The notes beneath the pieces were generated by a model. It was not told the DNA's origin. It was given only the letters and a program-made list of their open reading frames with translations, and did no database searches. This document shows, one piece after another, positions 6,215-7,774 of a DNA stretch of 7,774 nt. Where the stretch lies: assembly GCA_045636125.1 (NCBI GenBank), contig JAZTWX010000044.1, positions 1-7,774 on the forward strand, read 5' to 3'. This stretch comes from HGM04593 sp045636125. GTDB taxonomy: Bacteria > Bacteroidota > Bacteroidia > Bacteroidales > Bacteroidaceae. Made by a program: the position numbers and the translations under genes. Each line of letters starts with the position of its first letter. Within the stretch, counting starts at the first letter, position 1.

Positions 6215-7753
6215 ATGAAAAAGTTAAAGTATCTGTTCATAGCAGCACTTGCAGCGTTCACACTCAACGCCTGCGAAGATGTCCCCGCGCCCTACACCTT
6301 GCCCATTGGCGGCGGAAACGGCGGAGACGAAGAGATTGAACTCACAGGTACCAACCTCCTTGCTAACGCCTCCTTTGAGGAGTGGGCAAGCAACAAGCCC
6401 ACCGGCTGGGCAGGCCCTGCACACACAGCCACAATAGAGCAAAGCAACGACGCGCAGGACGGTGCAAGCGCGGTAGTTATTAAAGGTGATGCAAACAGCA
6501 ACAAGCGCTTCACCTCACAGGAGTATGCACTTAAAGCCGGCACATACGCAATGGCGTTCTATGTAAAGAATGCAGGCAGCGAGGCCGGAAAATACAGTGT
6601 AGGTTACGCGAAACTCACCAACGGCACGGTAGCCGACACAAGCAACGACTACATCTACATTGAACAGCAAAAGGCCGTTACAAACGAATGGCAACAGGTT
6701 GTTGTTCAGTTCACACTCGACAAAGACACCAACCTTGCGCTCATTATAATGAACAGCAAGTATGGCAACGGAGCCCCCATTCTGGTTGACAACGTTATTC
6801 TTGTAACAAATAACGGCGGAACAAATACACCCGAAGAGATAATTATCCCTGACACCCCCAGCCCCATTGCCGATGTTATTGCAAACGGCGACAACGGGCA
6901 AGCTGCACGCATTGAGGGCACAATTGTTGCAACATACAGCAAAGGCTTTTTGGTAAAAGACGACACCGGTTACATCCTTGTTTATCTTGGAGCCGAGCAC
7001 ACCTGCAAAGCAGGCGACATTGTAACCGTGGGCGGAAAACCGAGTGAGTACAACGGTATGCTGCAATTTGGTGCAACAAGCATCTACGAGGTTAAGGGAA
7101 CAACAACTTTTGAGCACCCCACCCCCATAGAGTATGCAACAGCCGATTTTGAGCAATATGCTGCCGCCCCCTCCATCGTATATGTAAAATACAACGGAAC
7201 ATTCGTATTTGACTCGCCCTACTACAATGTAAATATAGGCAGCGAAACAGTAACAGCATCTATCTCCTACCCCAATGCCGACCTTTTCGACGAAGAGGCT
7301 TTGAATGGCAAGACAATTGAGGTTTACGGCTACCTGATAGGCACCGCAAGCAGTGGCAAATATGCGAACACAATGGCAACATCTGTAGCCGAGCCCGCAA
7401 AACCCATAAGCACATACAGCGCAAACGAGTTTAAGAACACATTCACCCAAGATGCCGAAGACAAGCTCTACCTGAGCGGTTACATTGTGGGTTGTATGCA
7501 ACGTGGAGGAACCGTCAATTTTGGAGTACCAAGCTCTAAACAGAACACACTGCTTATTGCCGATGACCCCGAGGAGACAAACAAGGAAAACTGCGTGATT
7601 GTGGACATAGCAAATATGCTTAACGAGTTGAATCTCAAAGACAATGCCGACAGTTACAAAAAGAAGATCAAAATTCTTGGATATGCAAAGTCTCACACGA
7701 CATACAACAATGAAATCTCTTTGAGAGAGATTGAGGCATACGAAATTGAATAA
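6215..7753 (+). CDS. Multidomain lipoprotein: jelly-roll, OB-like modules, DUF6359
   Basis: The 512-residue protein has a lipoprotein signal peptide with lipobox LNAC (Cys20), followed by acidic EDVPAPY and a Gly-rich stretch (32-37). Residues about 45-197 look like a carbohydrate-binding/galactose-binding-like jelly-roll: NLLANASFEEW (47-57) at its start and LVDNVILV (190-197) at its end. Residues about 218-295 look like an OB-fold module (ARIEGTIVATYSKGFLVKDD, then GDIVTVGG and SEYNGMLQF). A second beta-rich module of similar kind covers about 308-392 (GKTIEVYGYLIG). The C-terminus (about 398-512) matches DUF6359: LYLSGYIVG, then TLLIADDPEETNKENC and LNLKDN. No catalytic motif is visible, so a surface binding role is most likely, perhaps for a polymer, sugar or nucleic acid. 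It starts 36 bases after the DUF5689 stop behind an A-rich leader with no Shine-Dalgarno. Module boundaries are approximate. Confidence 0.84.
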   Translation: MKKLKYLFIAALAAFTLNACEDVPAPYTLPIGGGNGGDEEIELTGTNLLANASFEEWASNKPTGWAGPAHTATIEQSNDAQDGASAVVIKGDANSNKRFTSQEYALKAGTYAMAFYVKNAGSEAGKYSVGYAKLTNGTVADTSNDYIYIEQQKAVTNEWQQVVVQFTLDKDTNLALIIMNSKYGNGAPILVDNVILVTNNGGTNTPEEIIIPDTPSPIADVIANGDNGQAARIEGTIVATYSKGFLVKDDTGYILVYLGAEHTCKAGDIVTVGGKPSEYNGMLQFGATSIYEVKGTTTFEHPTPIEYATADFEQYAAAPSIVYVKYNGTFVFDSPYYNVNIGSETVTASISYPNADLFDEEALNGKTIEVYGYLIGTASSGKYANTMATSVAEPAKPISTYSANEFKNTFTQDAEDKLYLSGYIVGCMQRGGTVNFGVPSSKQNTLLIADDPEETNKENCVIVDIANMLNELNLKDNADSYKKKIKILGYAKSHTTYNNEISLREIEAYEIE

Positions 7754-7774
7754 ACATTTTCATCTACCAACAAG

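Noticed and set aside
6515..7696. Minus-strand open frame of 393 codons
   Set aside because: It is antisense to the well-supported multidomain lipoprotein. Its product is Cys- and Val-rich low-complexity sequence, a by-product of the plus-strand codon usage.

Overview
The window looks like chromosomal DNA from a member of the Bacteroidota, most likely order Bacteroidales. The superoxide dismutase has the group's HLQAY and DVWEHAYYLDYQNRRADH signatures. The secreted genes belong to families typical of that phylum: a TonB-dependent receptor of the 'RGYDSxY / NPNWGYQNG' type, a DUF5689 lipoprotein and a DUF6359 lipoprotein. Most translation starts sit behind A-rich leaders without a Shine-Dalgarno, and promoter-like sites resemble TAnnTTTG. 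No mobile element, rRNA, tRNA or CRISPR array was seen.

Layout. Positions 1-145 hold two near-identical 71-bp copies of a palindrome-containing repeat at a 74-bp period, cut by the left window edge. A complete Fe/Mn superoxide dismutase gene follows (205-819, +). The gap 820-936 lies between convergent genes and contains a strong hairpin that can end transcription from both sides. Next, on the minus strand, is a secreted endonuclease/exonuclease/phosphatase (EEP) family protein (937-1974). A 240-bp divergent intergenic region (1975-2214) carries a 26-bp dyad, promoter-like motifs, short repeats and a GC-rich leader hairpin. To its right is a tight three-gene plus-strand unit running almost to the window end: an OmpA-like/TonB-dependent receptor fusion (2215-5298), a DUF5689 surface-type lipoprotein (5321-6178), and a lipoprotein with a jelly-roll module, OB-fold-like modules and a C-terminal DUF6359 domain (6215-7753). 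Gaps of 22 and 36 bases suggest one operon. The last 21 bases are non-coding as far as they can be read.

How the genes may work together. The receptor has the signature plug and barrel of an outer-membrane importer, and the two lipoproteins have acidic residues after the lipid-bearing cysteine, as surface-exported Bacteroidota lipoproteins often do. The divergent EEP protein has a signal peptide and complete catalytic motifs for phosphodiester or phosphomonoester cleavage. OB-like folds and an EEP hydrolase around one receptor suggest a locus that captures, cleaves and imports a phosphate-containing ligand such as extracellular nucleic acid. That role is inference; nothing in the sequence fixes the substrate. 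The most unusual feature is the receptor's N-terminus, where an OmpA-like domain sits in place of the usual carboxypeptidase-regulatory-like domain. The dismutase belongs to a separate, cytoplasmic oxidative-stress function.
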